Positions 9,517 to 19,066 of a DNA stretch of 57,389 nt are shown here, piece by piece (position 1 is the stretch's first letter; the number at the start of each line of letters is the position of its first letter). Origin of the DNA: Planctomycetota bacterium. GTDB lineage: Bacteria > Planctomycetota > Phycisphaerae > Phycisphaerales > SM1A02. The position numbers and the translations under genes were made by a program. The stretch spans positions 1 through 57,389 of the forward strand of contig JADFKZ010000004.1 in NCBI GenBank assembly GCA_022564665.1, given 5' to 3'. Under the pieces are notes generated by a model that saw only the letters and a program-made list of their open reading frames with translations, ran no database searches and was not told the origin of the DNA.

Positions 9517-9551
9517 GGGGCGAGACACCAGCAACGTCGGTGTCTCACCCC
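9517..9551 (-). terminator. Hairpin between the M56 and TPR genes
   Basis: A 13-nt arm (GGGGCGAGACACC) and its near-complement (GGTGTCTCACCCC, one mismatch) are separated by a 9-nt loop. It lies 44 bp after the stop of the M56 peptidase gene and ahead of the TPR gene on the same strand. No U-tract follows, so it may be an attenuating or processing structure rather than a strong intrinsic terminator. Confidence 0.55.
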
Positions 9552-9595
9552 ACCCCGGTACCGCGTTCCCCAACCGGCGCGCTCCAGGTTTCCTG

Positions 9596-12313
9596 CTAGT
9601 CATACGCCTCGTCAGCCTCCTCTTCAAGCTCCTCAAGCTCCTCAACGCGGTCTTGGAGTTCTTGCGCCGCATCCTCCAGATCTTCGGACCTTGCTTGGAG
9701 CTCGTCGGCTTCGATCTCAAGGGCCTCCGCCTCCTGGAAGTACTCCTGGGCTCTGGTGATCAAGGACTCGGCCCTCTGCAAGAGAGCGTCCCGCCGCCGA
9801 CCATCGAGGTCCTCGGCCTCCTCCCGAAGCTCTTCGGACTGCTCCTGGAGCTGGTCACCCTTGTCCTGGAGCCGCTCGGCCCGATTTTCGGTCCGCTGCG
9901 ATTGCCGTTGCAGCGACCTGACCTGGCCCTGGAGCGATCGCAGCGAGGCCCGCAGCTGCCGGAACCCAAGAACCTGCTCGGCGGCCCGGGCCTCATACTG
10001 GAGAGCCCGTTGGTAGGTCCCGAGCACGTTCTCCAAGGCGGTCCGGGCCGGTGTGCTCGAGGGGTTGATCAACTGGACCATGGCACCAAAGACCGCCTGC
10101 TCCAGAGGGTTGCCGCGAACCTTGATTTCCTCGCGCCCCGGCACGACGAAGATTGGAACGTCGGAGCGGACCATAAGCTCGTTGAGCGCCTGGAGCTTAC
10201 CCTCCGGCAGGCGGTAGGCCTTGACCGTCTCCTTGCCGTCGATCATCGCCACGAACGCCTCGAATACGCAATGCTGCTGTTCGGTGGCGTGCACCTGGAT
10301 TGAGTCGCCGGACACCCTGACCCGAATCGGAACGTCGTTGCGAACCATCAGCTCACCAAGCGCCTCGAGCTTGCCTTGGTCCAGCTCGTAGGAGCGGGCG
10401 ACCACCGGGCCCCGGGAAAGCGCCGCCTTCCGGAGGCAGTTGTCGAGCGAGACCTCGTCCCCTCCAGGTCCGACGGCGATGGCCGCGTAGGCCAGCGAAA
10501 GGGCGTCCACTGGCTTCGCCTGGATCAGCGGCGCCGCGTAGGCCAGCGACAGGCCCTCTATACGCTTCGCCTGGAGCTCCGCCTCCTGAGCAAGCATGAG
10601 TGAGGGGCTGAGCTGGACGCCGCCGCGCGGGACGACCCGCGGGGCGAACGTCAGCCCGAGGCGGGCGTGTGGCAGACGCTGAAGCTGCTCCCGCAACCGA
10701 TCGATCTGCTGCTGGAGCTTCTCGATCTGCCGCTGGAGCGACATGGTCCCGGATTCTCCGCGGCCGCGGTCCTGCATAAACCGCTGATATGTGATCACAT
10801 CACCCGGGGAGTCAGGGATCCCGATCACCCGAGCCCTGGGCGCCCTCGGAGCTTTCGGTGCCTTCGGAGCCATTGGTGCCTTCGGAGCCATTGGTGCCTT
10901 CAGTGCCCTTCTGGCCGCCGATGTCGCAGCGGGTTCCTTGGGGGAGGGCGGGCAGGCAAAGATCGGTGTCACGAGGTAGCCGCCGGCGGCCAGCGTGGCC
11001 GCGAGCGCCACACCCCGTATCGACAGCCGCGGGCTTGTCTGTGCGGTCATCACCATGGTCAGTCTCCTGGCAAATCTTCGTGCTCGTATCGTTGATGCGC
11101 CGAGCCCCACGGAGGGAACGGCGGGACGTTTGTGGGGGGCGACGATGCTGGTGTGGCTTCGTGCTTCCAGGAGCGCTAGGGCATACGCGCGGCGATCACC
11201 GGGAAGAAGCGAGGTCACCCACGCGTCACAGCACAGGTCCGCCTCCTCACGGAGCCGGCGGCGGATCCACCACACCACGGGGTGCCACCAGTACAGAAGG
11301 CCGATCAACATCTGGGCCCAGCACACCCAATGATCGCGTCGCCTGAGGTGCGCCAGCTCGTGGTAGACAATCGCCCATCGGCCGGCGTCGTCCAGCTCCG
11401 CCCACAGAGCGGCGGGAAGGATCAGCCAGACGCGGCGACCGCAAATGAGCATGGGGGATATCGGCTCGTCGATCATTCGGGTCGCCGGTGGACACCCAAG
11501 GCCGAGCTGGCGGCTCGCCGCGGCGACGATCCTTTCAACCGAGGCCCCCGCGGGCCGTCCTGCACGGACGATCGCAAGCGAGCGGCTGATCCGCCGGGCA
11601 CCAATGAGCAAGAGCCCGACAACCCCGCCGGCCCACACCGTCAGGGGCATTGGCGGCAGATCCATCACCGCGTCGCGAACCACGTTGAGCTTGACCAACC
11701 AGTGCCGCCCTTGCCGCCGAAGCGTTGACCCGATATCGGGGACCGGCTTCGCCCTGAGGTCGGGCACCCCTGGAAATCTCGGATCCCCCGACTCCCCCGG
11801 CTCCCCCGGCTCCCCCGGGACCGTGGCCGTGGACCCGCCGATCGCGGCTGCCGGGGTCTGACCGATCTTGGTCCGGAGAGCGGGCGCGGCCTGGACGCCT
11901 AAGGGCTCGGCAGTCGTTGGGAGAGCCGGCGGCCTAAGCCGCCAACGCGGCGTTGCCCGGGACGCCGGGGTCAACCGGGTGCCGACGGGGGTGCGGTGAA
12001 ACGCCGGCGGCTCAAGCACAGGCGCCGGTGGCCGGCTCAACGCCGCCGGCGCAGGCCGCCCAACCGCGTCCGCCGAGGCAAGTCTCTTTGGCACAGGGGT
12101 CTGTCCGGCGGCGGGCGGAGCCCATAGCGCCGGCAGCAGTGGTGAAGCGACCAGTACCGCGAGCACCACGAGCCACAGCATGTGGCGGGTGGCGGGACGG
12201 CATGGTGTCACGCGGCAGATGGCGGCAACCCCAAGAGCGAGGGGAATGACAACCAGCGCGTTTTGCCAGGGCAGATCGCTGGGAAGCCAACCCATCGTCA
12301 TCGGGGGAATCAT
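9596..12313 (-). CDS. M56-family (BlaR1-like) membrane peptidase sensor with coiled-coil tail
   Basis: 905 residues. Several N-terminal membrane helices are followed by a zinc-peptidase core with HELAH (VYHELAHLRRRDHW, near residue 316) and a downstream EEADLCCDAW motif, as in BlaR1/MecR1. BlaR1-like proteins sense a signal and cleave or trigger loss of their BlaI repressor. No penicillin-binding sensor domain is present. After a further hydrophobic segment there is a repeated Ala-Pro-Lys linker (encoded by 18-bp tandem repeats around 10850-10905), two similar blocks with LNELMVRSDVPIFV and LGELMVRNDVPIRV, and a long acidic coiled coil from about 784 to the end. The ATG at 12313 overlaps the blaI stop (ATGA), showing translational coupling. 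A GTG at 12343 is an unlikely alternative. Confidence 0.88.
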   Translation of the reverse strand: MIPPMTMGWLPSDLPWQNALVVIPLALGVAAICRVTPCRPATRHMLWLVVLAVLVASPLLPALWAPPAAGQTPVPKRLASADAVGRPAPAALSRPPAPVLEPPAFHRTPVGTRLTPASRATPRWRLRPPALPTTAEPLGVQAAPALRTKIGQTPAAAIGGSTATVPGEPGEPGESGDPRFPGVPDLRAKPVPDIGSTLRRQGRHWLVKLNVVRDAVMDLPPMPLTVWAGGVVGLLLIGARRISRSLAIVRAGRPAGASVERIVAAASRQLGLGCPPATRMIDEPISPMLICGRRVWLILPAALWAELDDAGRWAIVYHELAHLRRRDHWVCWAQMLIGLLYWWHPVVWWIRRRLREEADLCCDAWVTSLLPGDRRAYALALLEARSHTSIVAPHKRPAVPSVGLGASTIRARRFARRLTMVMTAQTSPRLSIRGVALAATLAAGGYLVTPIFACPPSPKEPAATSAARRALKAPMAPKAPMAPKAPKAPRAPRARVIGIPDSPGDVITYQRFMQDRGRGESGTMSLQRQIEKLQQQIDRLREQLQRLPHARLGLTFAPRVVPRGGVQLSPSLMLAQEAELQAKRIEGLSLAYAAPLIQAKPVDALSLAYAAIAVGPGGDEVSLDNCLRKAALSRGPVVARSYELDQGKLEALGELMVRNDVPIRVRVSGDSIQVHATEQQHCVFEAFVAMIDGKETVKAYRLPEGKLQALNELMVRSDVPIFVVPGREEIKVRGNPLEQAVFGAMVQLINPSSTPARTALENVLGTYQRALQYEARAAEQVLGFRQLRASLRSLQGQVRSLQRQSQRTENRAERLQDKGDQLQEQSEELREEAEDLDGRRRDALLQRAESLITRAQEYFQEAEALEIEADELQARSEDLEDAAQELQDRVEELEELEEEADEAYD

Positions 12314-12723
12314 CGCTTGGGCCCTCGCGTCGACCGCTTGCACTTCACGTCCAACTGATCGATTCGTTTCTGAAGCTCGGCGATTTCATCCGGCGAGAGC
12401 TTCGCCTGTTGGACGAGCTGGAGGACCAGCGGTCCCGCCGCCCCGTCGTAGAGCTGCTCGATGAGGGACTTGAGACGGGATCTGGTGATCCTCGTCCGCG
12501 AGACCGTGGGCCGGTAGACATAGGCCATCCCCGACTTGTCGGAGGTGACGAACCCCTTCTGCTCAAGCCGGGTGAGCACGGTGAGGACGGTGGTGTAGGC
12601 CAGCCGCCGGCCGCGGGCGTGCAAGTGGTTCAGGACCTGCCGCACCGGGGCCGGGCCATCGTCCCACAACGCCTTGAGGACCTCGAGCTCTGCGGTGCCC
12701 AGATCGCTATCGCCCGGCGGCAT
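12310..12723 (-). CDS. BlaI/MecI/CopY-family transcriptional repressor
   Basis: 137 residues. A winged-helix DNA-binding half (TAELEVLKALWDDGPAPVRQV, then YTTVLTVLTRLEQKGFV) is followed by a dimerisation half ending in a Lys/Arg-rich tail. Repressors of this family bind a CTAC/GTAG-type dyad and are inactivated by the partner M56 protease. ATG 12723 is preceded by AGGAG at good spacing. Longer in-frame extensions are translated R1 repeat and were rejected. The gene overlaps the M56 gene by 4 bp, and a fitting operator lies at 13049-13066, so autoregulation is likely. The genes it controls beyond this pair are not evident. Confidence 0.92.
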   Translation of the reverse strand: MPPGDSDLGTAELEVLKALWDDGPAPVRQVLNHLHARGRRLAYTTVLTVLTRLEQKGFVTSDKSGMAYVYRPTVSRTRITRSRLKSLIEQLYDGAAGPLVLQLVQQAKLSPDEIAELQKRIDQLDVKCKRSTRGPKR

Positions 12724-13116
12724 GGAAAGGCTCCTGTCTTGAGCGCTCCGTAGCGGCCTCCGGCCGCACACTCGCTCTGGTACGGCCCGCCGAATTCGAT
12801 CCGGCGGGCCTGATCGGTCGCTTTCTCGAGCGCTCCGTAGTGGCCTCGCGGCGACTTTCTTGAGCGCTCCGTACGGCCCTGCGGGCCGACACTCGCTTTC
12901 GTACGCCGTCGCGAATTCATTCGCGGCGGCTGACCGGACGTTGCCTCGCTCTGGCGGCTCCGCGGCCCATCAAAAAGGCCGCTACGCTTCGACGCAACCT
13001 GCGCTAGCCCCTTCTCCCTTCCCCTTCTACCGGAAACGACGCCACAGGCTACTACAACTGTCGTAGATCGTCAAAGTTTTTTTCGCGTCCCCGCGTCGTT
13101 CGGATCGCCCCGCCGC
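12724..13116. repeat. blaI leader region with R1 repeat copies
   Basis: 393 bases without a gene. Three copies of repeat R1 lie here: a full one at 12741-12812, a truncated one at about 12829-12856, and a full one at 12861-12932. The two full copies form two hairpins each, with stems that differ by compensatory changes. All lie between the predicted blaI promoter (13046-13074) and its ATG, so they would be in the mRNA leader. Confidence 0.75.
13046..13074 (-). promoter_or_regulatory. Predicted blaI promoter with BlaI-type operator
   Basis: On the minus strand TTGACG (13074-13069) and TAGCCT (13051-13046) are spaced by 17 bp, with an A-tract just upstream of the -35. The spacer and -10 contain the dyad CTACTACAACTGTCGTAG (13049-13066), which is 14/18 palindromic and of the CTAC-ACA-N2-TGT-GTAG type bound by BlaI-family repressors. 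Repressor bound here would block polymerase, giving autoregulation of blaI and the M56 gene. The transcript would have a leader of about 315 nt. Confidence 0.65.
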
Positions 13117-13581
13117 CTATTGCGGCGTGGAATCGCGGAGAATGCGGATCTTTGTGAGGGGGACAAGAACACCGTTGTCCATCCCCGGGCAGGGGGTGCG
13201 GCGCTTGGAGGTGTTCCATGCCCGCTGCGAGGCGAGGTTCTCCGGCCAGAAGGGCCATGTGCGGCACTGGGCGGGACGTCTGGGGTAGATCGAGCAGACC
13301 GCCTTGCCGGGGGTCGAGTCACGGTCCAGCATGATGCAGTCGTGGCCGCGTGGGGTCTGGCGCTCTTTGAGCGACCAGCGGCCATCGACCCTGCGGGCGT
13401 AGCGCCGGTAGAAGGTCGGCTCATCGAGTCCGAGCTCCTCGGCAATACCGGCGCCTTCGGCCTTGCTGAACCACACCGTCCCCGCGGGGCCGGTACAACA
13501 GTTGCCGCACTGTGTACAGGAAAAACACAGCCCGTCAGCGTACCACTCGCGCCCCGGCGGCTCGCCCCTTTGATCAGCCAT
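13117..13581 (-). CDS. YkgJ-family cysteine-cluster protein
   Basis: 154 residues. The N-terminal half has the metal-binding cluster CFSCTQCGNCCTGPAG, and the second half adds CSIYPRRPAQCRTWPFW, the signature of the YkgJ/UPF0153 family, presumed Zn- or Fe-S-binding and of unclear role. ATG 13581 overlaps the end of the upstream unknown gene by 8 bp, so the two are probably co-translated. A GTG one codon earlier is the alternative. Confidence 0.85.
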   Translation of the reverse strand: MADQRGEPPGREWYADGLCFSCTQCGNCCTGPAGTVWFSKAEGAGIAEELGLDEPTFYRRYARRVDGRWSLKERQTPRGHDCIMLDRDSTPGKAVCSIYPRRPAQCRTWPFWPENLASQRAWNTSKRRTPCPGMDNGVLVPLTKIRILRDSTPQ

Positions 13582-14566
13582 CACTCAGCTCGCGCCCCTC
13601 GTCGGTCTGCTGCCGGGCACGGGTTTCGATCTGGACGAGATGGACCTCCGCACGGTCGCGTTTGAGCGTCAGGTCGACCAGCTCCTCGGGCCGTTCGTCG
13701 TACGCCACACGGTCGATCGCATAGATCTCGGCGAATTGCCACTGGCTCAGGGCGGTGTCGATCAGGATCTCGGCGTCGCTGAGTGATCCCGCCGTTGCCC
13801 AGATCGACGCGTCCGCCTCCTTCGGCGACCCCTCCTGGGGCTCGCGAACGCTCACCACGGCGTGCCAGAGCGTCATCCCCAGCGGCCTCCCCGACTCGTC
13901 AACGTTGTTGTCGGGATCGACGTCGAGGTCCAGCCGCCAGTCGTTGCGCAACTGCCATAAGAGATCGTCCAGATCGGGCGAGCCGTCAGCGGGATCGAGC
14001 ACGGGGCGGATCTCCGCGGCCTCGAGCGCCCTGGCGTCGCCAAGGACCTTCCATGTCTCGGGCACCTCCTGGAGATCGATCCCCTGCAGCATCAGTTCCA
14101 CCGGCTCCTTCATGGCCAGCGGCACGATGATCGAGAGCGCCTTCCACTGGTCGAGAAAAATCTCGACGAAAGGCTCCTCGCTGTACGCGCCAGCGCCGAT
14201 CGAACCCTCCTCCAGCAGGACCAGCTCACACCTTTGCCAGGTTTCCAGGAACCGCGAGAGGCTGATTTGCTCGCGACCGATGAAGACGTCGATGGGCCGA
14301 TAGGCATCGCGCGAGGTGATCTCGACAAGCCCGTAGACCTGCTTGGGAAGCAGATCGAAGACACGGTGCAGGACGGTGGTGATCCGCTCGTGCGACACCA
14401 CCACATAAAAAGAGTAGGTATCGGGCTCGTCGTCTACACCGGACGCGTAGGCGATGGTATAGCCCGACATCGGCGCCTCCAGATCACCGGGGGCGATCCC
14501 CAGCGGGAGCGCGAACCCGTTGATGACGGCACGGTCGAGGTCGCTTCGCAGCCGGTACCTGCCCAT
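13574..14566 (-). CDS. Unknown protein, 330 residues, coupled to the YkgJ-like gene
   Basis: No family was recognised. The product is acidic and soluble: no signal peptide or membrane segment is seen, and it is rich in Asp/Glu with several aromatic patches (YTIAYASGVDDEPDTYSFYV, DQWKALSIIVPLAMKEPVEL). The N-terminus MGRYRLRSDLDRAVINGFAL has no known motif. ATG 14566 is adopted. TTG 14569 lies exactly 6 nt after a TAGGAT -10-like hexamer, so a leaderless TTG start is possible. The gene overlaps the downstream YkgJ-family gene by 8 bp and is divergent from the SNF symporter. Confidence 0.7.
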   Translation of the reverse strand: MGRYRLRSDLDRAVINGFALPLGIAPGDLEAPMSGYTIAYASGVDDEPDTYSFYVVVSHERITTVLHRVFDLLPKQVYGLVEITSRDAYRPIDVFIGREQISLSRFLETWQRCELVLLEEGSIGAGAYSEEPFVEIFLDQWKALSIIVPLAMKEPVELMLQGIDLQEVPETWKVLGDARALEAAEIRPVLDPADGSPDLDDLLWQLRNDWRLDLDVDPDNNVDESGRPLGMTLWHAVVSVREPQEGSPKEADASIWATAGSLSDAEILIDTALSQWQFAEIYAIDRVAYDERPEELVDLTLKRDRAEVHLVQIETRARQQTDEGRELSDG

Positions 14567-14692
14567 CAAGCCACTATCCTAGCTCGGATTGCGAACCGGG
14601 AGCGAGGATTGGGTGCGGTTGCCTTTTCGGCCCCCGCCGCCAAGGTGTATGATCCGCCCCATTATCCACCGGGCGTTGAAGGGGCGTCATCC

Positions 14693-16084
<1,392 letters not shown>

Positions 16085-16096
16085 GACGGAGACGAC

Positions 16097-17890
16097 ATGC
16101 AAGCGATCATCGACTTCATCGGCACGATCGGCGACTTCATGTGGGGCCCGTGGACCTTCTTCGTGCTCATGGGCGCCGGCATCCTCTTTACCCTCTGGAC
16201 ACGCTTCATCCAGTTCAAGGCGCTCACCCACGGCGTGGCCGTCACCCGTGGCAAGTACGACAATCCCGACGATCCGGGCGCGATCAACCACTTCCAGGCG
16301 CTCTCCGCCGCCCTCTCGGCCACGGTCGGGCTGGGCAACATCGGGGGCGTCGCCCTGGCCATCGGAGTGGGCGGGCCGGGCGCGTTGTTCTGGATGTGGG
16401 TCATCGGGTTCCTCGGCATGGCGCTGAAATCGGTCGAGGTCAGCCTCGCCATGCTCTACCGCAACACCGACGACCCCGACAACCCGCACGGCGGGGCGAT
16501 GTGGGTGATCGACCGAACGCTGGGCGCCAAGGGCGGCGTCTTCAAGGTCCTGGCCAAGATCCTGGGCGTGACCTTCTGCATCACGCTGATCATCTCCACC
16601 ATGACCGGCGGCAACATGTTCCAGTCCTGGAACGTGGCGGCGTTGACGGACACCTACTTCGGGGTGCCCCGCGTGGCCACCGGCATCATCCTGGCGATGA
16701 TCGTCGGCGCGGTGATCGTCGGCGGCATCAAGCGGATCGGCAACGTCGCCGGCCGGCTCGTGCCGTTCATGTGCATCCTGTACCTGCTGGCCGCGTTCGC
16801 CGTGCTCTTCAAGCACATCCCCGCCATCCCGGCCCTGCTGTTGGAGGTGGTGACCAGCGCCTTTAGCCCCGAGGAGGCCACCGGCGCCTTTCTCGGCGGC
16901 AGCATCGGCTGGGCGTTCTCCGTGGGACTGCGACGGGCGCTCTTCTCCAACGAGGCGGGGCAGGGCTCGGCGCCGATCGCACACAGTGCGGCCAAGACCG
17001 ACGAGCCGGTTCGCGAGGGAATCGTCGCGGGGCTGGAGCCCTTCATTGACACCATCTGCATCTGCACGCTCACGGCGCTGGTGATCCTTAGCACTGACAC
17101 CTGGAACCGCGCTCCGCTTGGCGACTTCGGCGGGGATATCCAGCTCGTCCAGCAGACCGATGACGACGGCAACCTGCTGCCCGTGTGGTCGGTCCAGACC
17201 ACGGCCGGGATCGAGGCGCTGCCCGCGCCCGCCAACAAGGAGGCGTGGGAAGCGGACGACGCGATCTTTCTCGTGGCCGAGATCCAGGGCGCGACGCGGC
17301 AGAAGAGGGGCTTCAATCGGATTCAGCTGAGAGCCAAGATCACGCAGGAGGAGCAGGGATCGCCCCTCATGATCGTTTGGGAGGACCTCGATCCGCACGG
17401 CCGCGCCGATTGGGAGGGGTCGATCACCGGCGCCACCCTCGTGGACCCCGGGATCCACCAGAGCTTTGACGGCGCGCCGCTCACGGCGTTGGCATTTGAC
17501 AGCGCGTATCCGGGTCTGGGCAAGTGGCTCGTGACGTTCGCGGCCTGGCTGTTCGCCATCTCGACGATGATCTCGTGGAGCTACTACGGCGAGCAGGGCA
17601 TGGTCTACATGCTCGGGGAGAAGTCCGTGCTGCCGTACAAGCTCCTGTTTCTTGTGCTGGTCATCGTGGCCGCGGTGTGGATCACCGACACCGACGACAT
17701 GGAGCGCCTGATGGACCTCGGGACCGGCGCCATGCTGTGGGCGAACATGCCGATCGTCCTGATGATGGGCTACATTGCCGTCGGCGAGCTCAACCGATAC
17801 TTCAGGCGTCTCAAGGCAGGCGAGTTCCAACCGCACGCCGCGCCATCCTTCGCCGACGTGGTCAGCGGCAAGGACGTGAAAAAGGACTAG
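16097..17890 (+). CDS. Alanine/glycine:cation symporter (AGCS) family protein with a large insert
   Basis: 597 residues, against about 450 for typical AGCS carriers. Family signatures are clear: SATVGLGNIGGVALAIGVGG, GGAMWVIDRTLG, FSNEAGQGSAPIAHSAAK and ISWSYYGEQGMVYMLG. The extra length is a hydrophilic insert of about 120 residues (roughly 335-460) between membrane helices, with the pattern of a small beta-rich extracytoplasmic domain (QLVQQTDDDGNLLPVW, IQLRAKITQEEQGSPLMIVW). The start has GGAG at good spacing. It probably imports alanine or glycine with Na+ and may feed the alanine dehydrogenase further downstream. Confidence 0.92.
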   Translation: MQAIIDFIGTIGDFMWGPWTFFVLMGAGILFTLWTRFIQFKALTHGVAVTRGKYDNPDDPGAINHFQALSAALSATVGLGNIGGVALAIGVGGPGALFWMWVIGFLGMALKSVEVSLAMLYRNTDDPDNPHGGAMWVIDRTLGAKGGVFKVLAKILGVTFCITLIISTMTGGNMFQSWNVAALTDTYFGVPRVATGIILAMIVGAVIVGGIKRIGNVAGRLVPFMCILYLLAAFAVLFKHIPAIPALLLEVVTSAFSPEEATGAFLGGSIGWAFSVGLRRALFSNEAGQGSAPIAHSAAKTDEPVREGIVAGLEPFIDTICICTLTALVILSTDTWNRAPLGDFGGDIQLVQQTDDDGNLLPVWSVQTTAGIEALPAPANKEAWEADDAIFLVAEIQGATRQKRGFNRIQLRAKITQEEQGSPLMIVWEDLDPHGRADWEGSITGATLVDPGIHQSFDGAPLTALAFDSAYPGLGKWLVTFAAWLFAISTMISWSYYGEQGMVYMLGEKSVLPYKLLFLVLVIVAAVWITDTDDMERLMDLGTGAMLWANMPIVLMMGYIAVGELNRYFRRLKAGEFQPHAAPSFADVVSGKDVKKD

Positions 17891-17965
17891 GTCGCTGGCC
17901 TGGAGCATCCTCAGTTCAGATGTAGCCTCCTGAGCACGCTCTATTCCATCTCTGCCATCGCCGAC

Positions 17966-18577
17966 GTGGTCGAGGTGACGCTCGCCGCGGAGGCCGATCG
18001 TCTGGAGCAGGAGCAGTCGGTGAGGGGACTGGACGGCTACGACGAGCTGGGGCTGCACCCGATCCTCTACGCGGGGCTTCAACAGGAAGGCTACGGCGTG
18101 TTCGCCGAGCAGCGGTATCCATCCGACAGGTCAATACCCAACCACTCTGAAGGCGAGCGCTGTGACCTCGTGCTGACGCCAGACGGCCGCCCGCTGGCGG
18201 CTCCCGACAGAGAGCCGACGCTCTTTGATCCGCCCGACGCCGTCGCACTCGACGACGCCTTCTGGCTCGAGGTCAAGGTCGTGGGCCAGTTCACGACCGA
18301 AGGGCCCAACCCCAAGTACTCCTCGGCGCTGCTGTCGACGGCGCCGCGCGACGTGTCCAAGCTCAGCCGCGATCGGAGAATCACCCATGCCGGGTTGCTG
18401 ATCGTGCTCTTTGGGAGCGACAAGGAGGTCGTCGATCACGACCTCGACGCGTGCTTGAGCCGCTTTCTGGACCGCCGGCTTCCGGTGGGAATACCCGTGA
18501 GAAGATCTTTTTCCATCACTGATCGCATTGGAAACGGGATGTGTGGTTGTGCGCTGCTCCCGGTGGTTGGGAAGTGA
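17966..18577 (+). CDS. Unknown soluble protein, about 200 residues
   Basis: No family recognised. The central part (GLHPILYAGLQQEGYGVFAE, CDLVLTPDGRP, DAFWLEVKVVGQF) has the alternation of a small alpha/beta protein; the E-V-K pattern after a D-L-V strand recalls PD-(D/E)xK nuclease cores, but this is only suggestive. GTG 17966 is the first conventional start. The frame stays open and protein-like for 25 codons back to the stop of the upstream AGCS gene (encoding FRCSLLSTLYSISAIADVVE), so the true start may be a CTG at 17900 or 17930. The gene ends just before a dense repeat island. Confidence 0.6.
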   Translation: MVEVTLAAEADRLEQEQSVRGLDGYDELGLHPILYAGLQQEGYGVFAEQRYPSDRSIPNHSEGERCDLVLTPDGRPLAAPDREPTLFDPPDAVALDDAFWLEVKVVGQFTTEGPNPKYSSALLSTAPRDVSKLSRDRRITHAGLLIVLFGSDKEVVDHDLDACLSRFLDRRLPVGIPVRRSFSITDRIGNGMCGCALLPVVGK

Positions 18578-19066
18578 TACGCGTCCCAGCAGAAGGCGAA
18601 GATTCACCGCGGAAAAAAAGCTGTCAGCTGTCAGCTGAGGCCGAAGTCGGAGCACCGTCTGGCGTCCTGGCGCACACGTTGGCGTCCTGGCGCACAGGCT
18701 GGCGTCCAGCGCCGCGGAGAAAAGAGCGAGGGTCAGGGGTCAAGGTTTATCGCTTTTCCGAACCCCGAACCCTCCTCGGCTGACGGGCCAACCGGGGCTT
18801 CGCTGCGCTCAGCCCCAGCCACCCGAGCTCATCCCCAGCCACCCAGAGAGCAACGCGCCGCGGGAAAGATTCACCGCAGAGACGCAGAGCACGCAGAGAA
18901 GAGGGAAATCGAGGTCGGAAAAAGAGGCTGTCAGCTATCAACTATCGGCCGGAGAAGAGCCGGTCGTTTTTCTTGCCGACAGCCGACAGCCTCTTTCTCC
19001 GCGGCCCTCTGCGGCCCTCCGCGGTGAATCTTCACCTTCTTTCCGGCCGAGAGCTGAAAGCCTTCT
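18578..19066. repeat. Repeat island (R2, R3, R4 and a 17-bp tandem)
   Basis: 489 bases without a gene. In order: R4 fragment (18594-18620, reverse); R3 arm; two near-copies of TGGCGTCCTGGCGCACA (about 18660-18697); a 39-base stretch at 18695-18733 that recurs at about 44990-45028; a GGGTCA/GAACCCC inverted repeat (about 18728-18776); partial R2 ends (18790-18850, with CAGCCACCC twice); R4 reverse (18865-18904); an R3 hairpin (18926-18991, arms GAGGCTGTC and GACAGCCTC); and R4 forward (18991-19044). It separates convergent genes. Confidence 0.75.

Noticed and set aside
18578-19066. CRISPR array
   Set aside because: Repeats are of several different types, with irregular spacing and both orientations, and no cas genes are present.
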